From Callaeas wilsoni (Eukaryota > Chordata > Aves > Passeriformes > Callaeidae): 64,000 nt of DNA. The number at the start of each line of letters is the position of its first letter. Position 1 is the stretch's first letter. Under the pieces are notes generated by a model, which saw nothing but the letters and a program-made list of their open reading frames with translations, had not been told where the DNA came from and made no database searches. Shown piece after piece: positions 49,301 through 61,790 of this stretch. The stretch spans positions 210,941-274,940 of the forward strand of contig VWPU01001226.1 in assembly GCA_013398955.1 (NCBI GenBank), read 5' to 3'. Both the position numbers and the translations under genes were made by a program.

Positions 49301-52300
49301 TCAAAGATACATACTTATTAAGGATAAGTCCAAGGTGAATAAAGTATAAGTCCATAGTAAGACAATTTCCTTTAAAATTATGTTCTATCAAAGGTTTATT
49401 TCTGAAAAAATTCTAATTGAAGAACACTTCAAAATCAACACACAGGTTAACCAAACAGTCTTGCCTGAAATATAGCTTTCACAGCTATTTTGTCCTCCTT
49501 CTAACAAACTCGTCAAACAACATTTCATCCCAGCTATCTTATTTAAGAGGTATAATATTGATTGTTCCCAGTACGCCAATTAATCTTTACAAAAAGTTTA
49601 GAGGAAATGTAGCTATATTTATCTCTAAATCAATATTCAGTTTTCTAGTTACAGTAATCATTTTTACTTTATGCAAGTTCAGATGGTTCAAACTTACACA
49701 AAAGAGAATCTGGGATAGCAAATGATGCATAAAATACTTATCTGGTGTGTGAAGAGGAAGATGGACATAATATGTTTTGTAATAGGAGATATTAAGACAC
49801 TAGGATAAAATAAAACATAAGAAACAGCTTTATATCTGTAACCAAAATAAAGGTTTGTAGATTTCAAGTGGTAACAAACACAAAAAAAATTAGGATACAT
49901 ATATAAACATCCACTATAAACAAGATATTTTCTAGAGAAAAGTAATTTCATTCCTTTTTTAGATCTTCTCAGAAGTCATGCATATTTACATTTGCCAAAC
50001 CTTAATATTCAAAATACAAAGATGTGATATATTTTGCAAAATTATTAAATGGAGTGGAGTTACCGAACATGAACTGAACGAGCTGACATTTTACAACAGA
50101 ATTCTAAAATTGTTTATCAAGCTTTTACGTTGTCCTGTTTTATTGAATGGTATGTTATCAACTTTCATAGCACTTAACGACTCTTGTTAGGGACATGAAT
50201 TGAAACTCTGGCTAACACCTGAAGCTGAGTCTTTCCAGCATTGTTAAATGTTGCTTGCTGCGTAAATAAAGCCTCTCAGAAATCACTCACTACACTTGGG
50301 CATTTTTCAGGGTCAGAAGTCATTTTTTCTCTCAGTAATGGTCAGAATGGTCTCATTGGTCAGAATGAAGCTTTGTGCTGTCCACTTCCATGATTCTTCT
50401 GGTGTCCCACAGCACAACTATCATGACAGTTTTCTAGCTTTAATCTCACCGCAGTTCCCACGTATTTCCAACTTTTTTTAAAATTATATTTAGATGAAAA
50501 ATTGTTGAACACCAGTTTTATTAACATTTCTTACATATAGATTCAAGGTAATATCAAGAATTTCTGAAAGGTATTTGCTTTAGGAAAAAAGTCTATACCT
50601 TTAATGGATTTACATCCTTCCCATCCATATGTTAAAATGAAAATACCATCTGAACTGCAAATTTCAGAATTTGGTCTTTAAATAGAACATTTTCAAAAGC
50701 CTAATTTTGTTTAAGATGATAATTTTAACTATCACCTTTCAAGTTGATATTCTTCTCCTTCCAAAACACCCCTATTGGTTTGAATGTGAATGCCAAAATA
50801 TGCAAACTGCTTCACCAGTTGAATTCCTCTGACTTTGGAAGCAGCACAGGGTGCAAACTGACAGAGCTTTGACTAGATGCTGAGCTAATTGCTACTTCCA
50901 TTTTCTTGGAATGTCAGATTGGATTTTCTACTTTGGTTAAGGAAAGAAGTCAGCAGACAACCCTCCTACCTGTAGCAGGGCTCTCCAGGCACAAGCAGCA
51001 GGGATCACTTTGAACAAGAGCAGTCACTACCTGCTCTCCAGTCAGGCTTCCCTTGTGGTAGCTGCCTTTCAAACAGCAATACAACAGACAAAATATATTT
51101 AAAACTTCCTACTGTACAGCTTCAAAAGAATTTCCAAGAATTGTCAGAAGCATCATATGTCATTTCTGCAGCTGGTTTTACTTTGTTTCTCCTCAGCAAG
51201 GCAAATAAATATGAATTGTTTTTTTACTCAACTGTCTCTTCAGCTGGAAGAGTGCAAACAAAAGTGGTAAGTTTCATGTAGTTTTCTCAACTTAATTTTG
51301 CAAGGGTTTATCCATCTGAATTACCCCAAAATAACCCTGATGAATTGACTTAAAGCCTCAGTATGATCCCTGACGAATCTGAAAGGTATGCATATTGCTT
51401 TTTTCCTGCACAGGGTTTGTGAGAGCACACGTGCTCCTGTTGTTGTTTTATGCACCTAGAACAGAATATCAGATCAGGATGTCTGTAATTCTTCCTGGGC
51501 TTTTGGTATTTGCACGTTACCACCTTAAAAAGAGAACATAATGGTGTTAAAGTTGTTTTCTTTTCCCCCTCCCCTCCCAGAAATGCCCTCTGATATGGAA
51601 ACAATCTATTGAGAATTTGGGATGATATGTGGCAGATACAGTTTCTTCTCAGCCGCATAAGGCATTATCATCTACTGTTTATTTCTATTAGACAATAATC
51701 TGTGGTTTTAATCAGAGTTTCAGCACAATTTAAAAGTGCCTGTCTGAGAGATAATTAATGTGAAGTACCAAACTGGCACTAAGAAACCTCCTCCTACATA
51801 TCTCTCCTAATTGCAGACTTATGAAAATCACATTTTGGATTAGGTGAATGGACACATACAGCTATTGCAAGAGAAGTATGTACTCAGACTATGTGTGACG
51901 ATAGCAAAGAGCCTGGGCATGTTGCCTAATAGTGTTAAGAGGAAGGAAGAGGAGGAGTAGAGGGAAGAAAATTTCCAGTGGAATTCATAGGGGAAAAGGT
52001 CCACTATCTTTTGTATTTATCTAGCATTCTCATCCAAGAACATCAGAGCCTTTGGTCTTGGTTGAAAAGAGAAAAAAACCTTCAAGATCTTACTGCTACA
52101 AGCCTTTATCTAAAGGAGATAAATGAGTGTTTAAACCCATGAGTGTTAGGTTGAACAGGGCCTAAATTTGCAGATGATCAAAGGCAAATGATCAAAGCAA
52201 ATGAGCAATATCTCAAGCAGGTTGGGATAGTGCCTTCCCACACATCTCTCTAAATTATTACTAAACAATGTCTTTGCAATCTGGAAGAGATATTACCCAC

Positions 52301-53087
52301 AGAAAATACATACTCTAGGCAAAGTACATTTTGACAAAATATGGCAAAAACCTCTGCTGGGTTTATGGAACAGGATGGATATGCTAGTATACTTAAAATG
52401 CAGTCCTAAAAATATGATGTATAAAGGAAGTAATGTCTGTCAGAATACTTTAAATTCATTAGCTTTGTTATAGTCCCAGTGAGATGGGTAATGAACAGAT
52501 TTTCCTTTTTCTTGAGGTTTCTGAAAGTCACAGGCCATAGCCACTTATGCCTTAGTCTGATTAGTATCCTCCTGCAGTGCATGACATAAGCAGGACATGG
52601 CTAAATTTTGCTAGTATAAAGTTGATTTGACATGCTATTGACAGTGCAAATTAATGCTGACTTGACAACAAAATATCTCCTGACAACAAAACAAACGAAG
52701 ACATCTAACCATATAACAAGACAAAAATGAGAGAAAAAAATAAAGGCCTCGCAAATCGTGTTAATTGCATTAATATTTAAACAAACTATTCCTTCAAAAT
52801 GTTAAACATTTACAAAAGGGTCTCCTGAGCCTACTCATAAGTTATGAGGGAGATTCTTATTTAAGCATAAAAATGTTGACTTAAAAATGCAAAGCAGTAA
52901 TCTAAATCAAATGTGTGAAGGGGCTGATTAACGCACACCTTCAGTGTGTTAGGGGCTCTCTGCATAGACAGAACCTTGCATATTCATCTAAAGTATATTT
53001 TAATCAGAACTTTTGCGCAGTTTGTCACCTATTTTCTTAATCAGTGTTCCCTCTTGAGGGTTATGGCTATTTGCTCGTCATTATTGT

Positions 53088-53109
53088 CATTAAAACGTGC
53101 TTTTTAATG
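53088..53109. promoter_or_regulatory. TAAT-type inverted repeat, possible regulatory site
   Basis: CATTAAAA (53088-53095) and TTTTAATG (53102-53109) are exact reverse complements around the spacer CGTGCT. A further TAATTA lies at 53115-53120. Function is inferred only from the TAAT cores and the unusual density of such words. Confidence 0.15.
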
Positions 53110-56100
53110 CCAAGTAATTAGAAAAAATTACAGTAAAATGTTTCGTGTGCAGTTTCAACTGAGAGATGAATAACCTTTGTAGCAATATAGTTAAATTTTA
53201 GCCTCTTCCACTCTATACTATGAATACAAAGCTTCTCTAGAGTATGTGGCCATAAAATGCCTCTGCTTTAATAATGTGCCTTCTAACTTTTGTCAGTCTT
53301 GCAAATCTGTTTTAACATCTGAGCTAGTAGGACAGACATCTCAGCATCCAAGTGATAAATAAAGAAATAGTGCTAAATCCCCATATCCCTTGACTAGGAA
53401 AGTAGCCTGATTCTCAACAAGGACTTTGATTTATGGAGATTGAAAATATTTCTCATTAGATTTAGGTTAAGTAGTAAGGAGGAGGAAGATATTTTTACAC
53501 TTGATAACAATTCAAATACACTAGAAAAGAAGAAAATAACTTCCAGAAATGGTAAATGCATTCATGCATTTAAAAGCGGAACCTGAAGATATATTCTCAT
53601 TGTTAGATCAAGTATTAGAACTCCATAATAAAGACATCCACATATATATTGAACATGTTCTTTCTGAACTACAACATTTTCATCTCTATGATTATAATCT
53701 TGTGATCGCCCTCTTGCCATGTAAACTCAGTGGACTTTGTGATGAAAAGATTCATCAACGTGATGAGTATGGTAGGGTCAAAGTGCAAATCATGCTAACT
53801 AAGGAATATTAATTTCAGATATAAATATAAACATATATACATTTATTTATGTGTATAAATTTTGACACACAAGCAAACAGGGAATGGATATGCTCATGTA
53901 CATTCTTCAGAAATCAAACTACTTCAGTATTGCAGAGTAAGCAAAGAAGAATGCTGGCTTAAATGCTTACAAAAATAATTTAATTTTACTTTTATCTTTT
54001 TGGTTTTTTTATAGAAGAGGATTGAATATGAACCACTAGCAAATATGACAATGCAATATATTTAATTTTGTTACTGTATAAAATAGTAGTCTAAGAACTA
54101 TAATAATAAAGAATTATAATAATAAAAATGTTTAAGAACTTCACTAGCAAATTCAGTAACATATTTTAAATGAGAAATATTCTAATCTAGATTATACTTT
54201 CTGTTTATATAGATGTATATGAACATGCTGTAATATATTTAAATTTGGGTTTGTCTGCTAATGCATTGCATATGAATCTTATATCCTACTAGGAGTTTCC
54301 TGAAGGACATAGCATAATAGTTCTAGGTCTTTCTGAATTCATACTTTTGTGTTTCTAAAAACCTTGACTTTCTCGAACACCAAGCTTTAAACTCATGTAA
54401 ATTAAATACACTTATGGATGACAAATCACCCACAGTAATTTGACTCTTGTACTAGAAAAAAAAAATCAAAGGATAAATTAATTTATTTTTAAGAGGAATA
54501 CTTGTGGCAGTGAAGCTACAGGTAGAATTTTTAAAAGTAAAGGAATGAATCCAGAATATAACTTGACAGACAGTTATGGCAGTTAATAACTGACAAGTAC
54601 TGGTTCAGAAAGCAAAGATAATAAAATGTAAACGGACCAAATGATGGACAGTCAAGCTGTTTTTAAAGCCTTGTAAATGTTAATGCTATCTTAGTAATAG
54701 GCAATTCAGCATGATGCCTGCAGATGATCTGCTAACTAGAGAACTTCAAATGAATGGTATCTTAACAGAGGGAAATATAATTCCTTACATCCTATTTTTA
54801 CCCTAAAACAAGCAAAAATGTTTTATGATGTTATCTTAACTCCATTTTCATTTGTACACTTAGTCCTAAAAAAGGTTCTTTCTATCTTCAGTGTATACTT
54901 AGGACTTTTTGGCTAAATATAAAAAACAAGACTGATCTACATCAGAAGTGAAAAATCAAACAGTGGCACTGAGGAAAATGAGACACAATCTAAGTGGCTC
55001 TTTTGACACATTTAGTGATGTTTGGAAACCAAAGAGCTGTTGGTCAGCTAAAATGCTGGATGTCTCATAGTGAAGTTCCTCTGAAGTTTGTAGATTTTCC
55101 TTGGATTAATTATTCATTAATTTATAGAATCAGTGACTGTATTCTGATAGGAATTTTAATAATTTGTGTGGCTCGGCTATCTATTAATATACTTTAAAAT
55201 GTTTTCATCTTTCATCATATTTACCTCTGAACATCATCACCTTTATCTTTACTGTTTTTTAGTTTATTTTATTGTTCTTTAAGCTAGGAGAAAAAAACAA
55301 ACGGTGCAGTGGGGGCAGTAATATTGCTTTATCTTTGAGAAACTAATCCAATCGTTTAGGTGGAGGCAACGCCTGTTAGCTTCAGTGACAGATGCATCTG
55401 TTTGCACCTCTAGGCAATTTGGGCAATTTGGGCAGGGCTAACAGCACTAGCTGGTATTAAACTTCCCTGGCATTTCTGGTTACCAAGATTTTGTGCCCAA
55501 TTCCTTATAGTTTGCCATCTCAGAGATCACTACTTTTCTACACTCAGAATCTGCTCAGACTTTAGTGTTCAGCTCTGGGCTTAATTGCACAACTTTGTAA
55601 CTTCAATAGGCCTGGCTTTCCAGTGCCTTGATTTGGGTTAGGATTTTCATCATGGATTTCAATATTGGGTTCCCAACCCATGTAACTGTTGTTCTATAGC
55701 ATACATGGATTAAGATAGGTAGAGTGTAGTCTAAAACTGGGGATAGTTCAATTCAATCCTCTTTTTGTAAAGGGTAAAAGGAAGCAGAGTAAATCACATG
55801 GGCAAAAGGTGTCTTAAGCTGCACTGATTTGCATGAGTACAAGTGGAGTCAGCAGCTGCAGTCTCCAGGACAAAGATCATCACAGAATAAAAAATAGTAC
55901 AAAGAGGTGATTATTACATCTGGAGAATGGCAGTTAATAACATAAGTGAAAAAACGCAAAACAGTTTCACTAACGAAACAGCAATATGTTGAGTTTGAAG
56001 TGTTTCACTAGAGATACCTCAGGGATACCTCAGATTGAATGTTTTTTAATCACGTGACTTATACCTCAATTTCTGTTAGAAGCTCCTTGGGCCAATGATT

Positions 56101-57666
56101 CTTTTGGGAGAGTTGGAGCTCATAGGCGACACCAATGAAAAAAAGCTAGTGCCTCCAGAGAACATCTTTAGATTCTCAGGACCCCGTAAAACACCAGAGT
56201 TTCAGGCAAATATTTTCTGATAAATTACCATTCCTAGCAGTGATGCCTTTGGGGAATGTAGTTCTTTCTAGACATGCCCCATTGGGTGTTTCTGGGAGAG
56301 ATATCTTACACTTTAGAAAATCTGGATATGGAGACATACACAAAAGTGGGAACTCATCAGAAAAACTGGATATGTTTTTTTTCCCATATCAGTTCAGTTC
56401 ATAAAAGAAAGAAAATATTTATTTAAGATTCAAGAGAATTGTTTTAATCACTTTGGAGCGGCCAGAATATCTTTATTGAAAACAATGACCTTCAGTCTTA
56501 TGCCCTTGTAGACTTTACAAAAAGTGCAATTATCTTCCCCAAATACATCTTGTATCATATCTTATTGCATAAATGAACAGCTTTCTTTCATCTAAAGACA
56601 AGTGGGCACGGGAATTTTAAAGACAACACAAAAACAAGATACGCATTTAGAAACAAAGCATGAAAAATAGACTGCACCTCCTACTCAAAGCTGCAATGAA
56701 CATGATAAAATGGGTAAAACTGGATATTCTTACAGAGAGAAGACAGATATTCAAGGCTCAGAAGAGAGAAGACACACATTGAAGCTAATCTAAAAACAAC
56801 AGACATGAAAATATGAATCTTCCTCTGAGAGATATCTGTCCTTATTCTTTATAAATATTTTTAGAGAAGCTCTGGACATAGTTTGTTGATAGGATATGCA
56901 AAAGTTTTGAAAACATAATTCATTTACTTGTTCTTTATGAACAGCCTTGTAGAATGAAATTTATCCCAAATCTTTCATATTTTTCTTAGCCTCAATCAGT
57001 CCTGCGATCACTCAAACTTTAGTATCATCAGCAGTTAACGCTTGAAAACATAAACCTCATTTGTGCATACAGAAAGAGGATTTACTCACTTGCATAGAAA
57101 TAGTGTACAAAACAGCAGTTAAAGCAATTTTCTTCATAAAAACATGCCTTATTTGTAGTGTTTGATCATGTGGAGTAGCCCTTAAGTGACTTGCTCCAGA
57201 AGCACTGATGTTATCCATACAGCTGCATGCAAAAATGATACTTAAGCTTTGCAGAAAATAAGAGTTGTGTTTATGAGTTGGAGAAAATAAGTTCAAGAGC
57301 CTATTTCATAAATAAAACAGAAGAAAAATCTCACTTCCATCTTCCATGTCATTAAAATTTATACACATGAAAAAAAATCACTATTGTGAAAAACTGTTTT
57401 TCTCAGGAATGTTTTCCTTCATTTCTTTTGGCTGAAATGGGTTCACTTATTATGTGTATTACGCAAAGTATTCATGTAAGGTGGTATCTCTAGAATCAGT
57501 AATACAAAGCGCTGAGTAACACTGATGTCTACTGAAGTCAACAAGTGTTAAAGCTGATTTTTTTTACAGGTTTCTCAAGTTGTGGGTTTTTTTTCTAATT
57601 AACAAAGGAATGTTTTAGTATGATGTAAAAATGTAAAAGAGTATTAATTTTGCATTCCTATTTTTA

Positions 57667-58012
57667 TAGAATCATAGAACCATTTAGGTTGGGAAACACC
57701 TGTAAGAGCATTAAGTCCAATCATCAAACTGATGCTGCCAGGTCCTCCATTAAACCATATCCTTACGTGCCACATCTACATGTCTTTCAAATACCTCCAG
57801 GGATGGCGACCCAACAGCTTCCCTAGGCAGTCTGTTCCAACGCTTAGTAACTATTTTAGTAAAGAAATGTTTCCCAATAGCGATCCAAACCTCCCCTGGC
57901 ACAACTTAGGGCAGTTTTCTCTTTTCCTGTCACTAGCTACCTGGGAGATGAGACCAACACCCCACCTTGCTGCAACCTTCTTTCAGGCAGTTAAAGAGAG
58001 CAACAAGATCAG
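57667..58012 (-). mobile_element. CR1 LINE fragment, 3' part (about 350 bp)
   Basis: On the plus strand it begins with 'atagaatcatagaaccattt' (57667-57686), the reverse complement of the CR1 terminal repeat. It then follows the CR1 3' region backwards: 'taagtccaatcatcaaactg' (57712-57731), a 'cctccagggatggcgaccca' segment (57796-57815), a 'cagtctgttccaacgctta' segment (57828-57846), a 'gtaaagaaatgtttcccaat' segment (57860-57879), and 'ttaaagagagcaacaagatc' (57991-58010). The 5' end is truncated there. The short plus-strand open frame across it is antisense to the element and not a gene. Confidence 0.95.
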
Positions 58013-61000
58013 TTGAGAAGACCGGACCGAATGGAAGCCAGAGTTGCACCTGAGTGCAGCCAGACAAGAAGACAGTAACCTTCAAAGAACATTACCAGAG
58101 CTCTGTATTCAATTTCCAGGCCTGCCACACATTCTGCAAATGCCAGCAAGCAACATACCTCTCCATGTCTCAGATTTTTCTCCACAAAACAGGAGGGAGA
58201 TACCGCATCTTTCCCCCTACTCTCTACCTCTCTTGCTTAGTGTGGTCGCAAGTTTTTCCAAGAAGAGGCTGTGAAATTGAATGGTTCTTAACCAAATGAT
58301 TAGTGTTTATGTAATAAGAAAAGTTCATCCACAACAGGAAAAACCTTGCATAGAAAACCCATGTCTCAACCACATTTCTACTACATTAATGGTGCTTATT
58401 TACTATGAACATAAGTTAGTGATTGCAAGTATAGTACTGGTTTGCAGGCCAAAGCCAGAGGGCTGTTGTTTGTTTTTCAGTCAGCTTTAAGGAAAAGGCT
58501 AGAAGAAATATTATATTATATGCAAATAGGATTTAATCCTAGCCCCACTGAAGCAGAACCCCCACCGGCTTCCGTGCTGCTAAGATTTTAACCAGTGTGA
58601 AAATTTCTTATCTGAATATTTCTATTTTGATTCAAGTTTCCAAAACAGCATTGAAAAACAAATGCAAATACCTTCATATGAAAGAATTAACATCTGCATA
58701 AAAATTGATTCATACCACTCTCCACATAACAAAATTGTTGCATGAGTATGTACTTATTTTCCAGTGCTGATACACTAGAATAAAATGCAACTTTCTAGTT
58801 AGCCAAAGTGAAGAAATGTGCTATGATTACTGTCAGTACAGAAATCCCACTACAAACAAGCAATAAATAATGTCAGGAAATGTCAGTTTCAGAGGGGATG
58901 TCACCATGGAAAATAAGCTTATGAAATGCTTAAACGCAAGTGTTATTGCTCCTAATTTTGAACTTTGATAGTAGAAATCAAGACAGTTTAAAGGTATATT
59001 CCACTAAAGACAGAGTGAATATACCTTAAGATAGGAAATTCAAATAGAATCATTACTTGAAAATAAAATATTGAATATAAAAATTGATGTCTGAGGACTT
59101 AAGGATTTGAAAATTTTAAGCATTGAAGATATAAAAAACAAATACAGCACACACAAGCTCACTGATAATTCACAAGCTCATTTCAATTCTCCTCATGCTA
59201 GGGTCATTGTACTATTTCTTCCTGAGTCTGGTGAACTGGTTCATCTGAAGTAAAAGCTACCATTTTACTTCTTTTCTAAGAAAAAATACAAGCCCATTTT
59301 GGAAAACCAGACTTAATTCTCTGTCTATTAACAAGGACGCTGCTAACGGAGTCCCTTTCAGGCCCCAGACAATGCCTGGTCATGTCAGCGAGAATACTTC
59401 TGGTGTGTATCAGATTAGATCCTCACAGGGCATTGCAAATGACACTGCTCCTTGTCAGAACTTTCATTTAGAAAGTCCTAAACATAATGCTTACACTGCT
59501 GTACACTGCAGGGAAACCTCAAAACAGGTAGATTTCTGGGAGGTCATGGTGACAGCTAGATAAATTTAGCAAGTTCAGCATGTGGCAAGACACTTTTTTC
59601 AAAGAAAGCTTCTATAAGAGTACAAAACAATGTTTTTTTCAAAGAGATACTCATCGTTTAAGAATCACATGACAAAATTATTCTATAGTTCTTCCTACAA
59701 AAATGTAATGTTACTAAGGGAATTATACAAACAAGCTACATAAAAAGAGCTTGTCCACAATTTCAGCTATTGCTACCATTAATAGGAAATTAATTTTTAA
59801 AAATTCTTTATTGCATCATTTTGTTTTCCTGTGTTTTGCTTACTGTCTTGGTTTCAGATGGTGGGGTTTTTAATTTGTAATAAATCATGAAGACTCCTTT
59901 AATTTTCTCCAGGACACCTATTAATGTGACTGGCTTTTTTGCTATTGCTTTTAGAAAATTATGTATTCTCAGATAAACCTTTCTAGGTTAACACTGTTTC
60001 CTTCCAAAGCTGACAGTTCACTACTTTATTTTTTAATATATAGAATATTTTGGGGATTATACTTGCTCACATTTGAAAACTGATTTATTTTCAAAATATA
60101 ACTCTTTAGTTTCTAGAAAGGACAATGTAGCTGAGAAGCTTGAAACGCTAAAACGAAGGTTTTTCTGAATTGGGACTTAACAGACAAAGCTAGATAATTG
60201 CCATGAAGGACAAAGGCTATTAAAAGTCACTTCTATGTCTGAGAAAAAATGACTCTGTTGAATGTTCACAAGTTTACGTTTTCATTTCTAAAAGAGACCT
60301 ATATACAATTATGGGGATTTAACAGATTTGTGATGGTGACTTCAAGTGAGCTAAAAAGAAAAAAATCAGGTGGTTTTATAGCTAATTCAATGCATCCACT
60401 AGTGAACTGTTAAGTTATCCATGTATTTTGTCGTTGGATGTATGCCTGTAACAGTGTAAAAACATTTGTTTTCCAAAATTGCTTATTAAAAGTGAACAAA
60501 ATACTATGACTGTAACATTACAGGTTAAATATCTTACTCACAGAAGAAATGATATCTTTTTATATGTTCCAGAACCTTCATCTTCCAATAACCCTGGCAG
60601 AATTTCAAGAGCAATGTTTTCAAGAAAGGATTCACAAAGGCTATAAGAGAACATTTATGCATAGGCTTTTTCTAATCAAATTGAGGATGCCAACTTTAAA
60701 AAAATTCCGCAAAAGAAGATACAGTAAATATCCAGTTTTAATAATTGCTAGTTTTCATAATTTACAGGCAATGACATATAACGTTTGACATCACTATGTT
60801 AACATGGTCTCACGGTTGAATGTAGCTTAAGTTAAACTTAATTGCTCTTAACTAACTAGGTATTATGTTATGCCATATACTGTGGAGGAGGCTGGTGCAC
60901 TTAAATTTGGCTTTCAAACATAAGACTTAGAAACACATAAAAACAGCACGTCAAATTAAAAAAGCAGTATTTGTATCAAGTACTAACAGCTTCAGATGGA

Positions 61001-61372
61001 AACTGCATTTCCAGTTTGAACTCCCACATTTTCAATTACAGACTTAATGCACTTTTCTTAACATTAGCCTTAGTGTGAACTTCACACATTCTGCGTTTTC
61101 TGCTGGGGTTATTCCTCAGTTCATCTGGCACTGTAGGTTACTTTATGGACTCTCTGAAGATGATTCAGTTGTGTAAACCTAGGCAAGTAGTTCTGTGTAA
61201 GATGGCCTAGGGCATCTGACCTGTCCATCTGCTCTTCCAAAACAAGGCCTCCTGTAGGTCTGTTAGCCCTGTGTGGAAGCCTTGGAAATTCTAGAGTGTC
61301 ACACATGGCAGTCAGTACACATCTGCCTTCAGAGAACTAAAATGACATCTCTGTCCTCTCTCATGTCTTGTC
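58013..61372. other. unique AT-rich non-coding DNA
   Basis: No gene or mobile element recognised. A modestly GC-richer part lies at 61090-61330. Short overlapping open frames at 58044-58299 and 60549-60788 show no family resemblance. Confidence 0.55.
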
Positions 61373-61403
61373 AAAAAAAAGCACGAATGGGGTGCTTTTT
61401 TTT
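61373..61403. repeat. perfect 12-bp stem-loop ending in a T-run
   Basis: A8-GCAC (61373-61384) pairs exactly with GTGC-T8 (61392-61403) around the seven-base loop GAATGGG, and one more T follows. Eight of the twelve pairs are A-T from homopolymer runs. The shape resembles a transcription terminator, but nothing else here suggests bacterial DNA. Confidence 0.85.
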
Positions 61404-61716
61404 TATCATATTTGATGCAAAACAGGAAGGGGATAAAAGTACACCTCCCAGTTTATCTTGGTGGAGAGTTGGGATCTGGGAGATTCTGTAGCAGGATTTG
61501 GTTACATGTAAATGTTCCAGAGTGCTATAGTAAAAAAGCAGTACTTCCAACCTTTTAAACAGAATCCAAGGAATAAAGAAAAGTGACTTAAAGGAGTCCT
61601 GAATCCTTACTGTTTGACAGATTCTTTCAGCAAAAATATTCTAAACCACAAAATATCTGCAATTAATGGTTTATTTTGTGCTAAATTGTTTACTGTTCCT
61701 CAGGCACTCCAGTAAA

Positions 61717-61752
61717 TCTATCTATCTATCTATCTATCTATCTGTCTATCTG

Positions 61753-61790
<38 letters not shown>
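61717..61790. repeat. (TCTA)n tetranucleotide microsatellite with TCTG interruptions
   Basis: About 18.5 four-base units: six TCTA, then TCTG-TCTA-TCTG, then nine TCTA and a final TC. This is a compound short tandem repeat of the kind that is highly polymorphic in vertebrates. The open frame across it (61666-61911) encodes a tyrosine/leucine/serine repeat that is only a translation of the microsatellite. Confidence 0.97.

Larger units (their letters stand above)
44593..57666. other. long unique AT-rich non-coding stretch
   Basis: Thirteen kilobases without a recognisable gene or mobile element. It includes A-runs at 45394-45410 and 46369-46381, a TG/CA-rich patch at 45801-45903, a short AAAT run near 46518-46533, a small tandem near 52163-52196, TAAT-rich unique DNA at 51670-51770 and 52920-53130, and a very AT-rich stretch at 53810-54260. 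The longest open frames are about 100 codons and look random. Confidence 0.5.

Noticed and set aside
53549..53812. 87-codon plus-strand open frame with an amphipathic-looking peptide rich in L, H, D and E
   Set aside because: It looked protein-like, but the upstream acceptor is poor and I recognise no family. With about 6% stop codons, tens of open frames of this length are expected in 64 kb over six frames.
59844..59871. Resemblance to an avian LTR start (TGTCTTGGTTTCAGATGGTG)
   Set aside because: The similarity stops after about 15 bases and no LTR end, polyadenylation region or target duplication follows.
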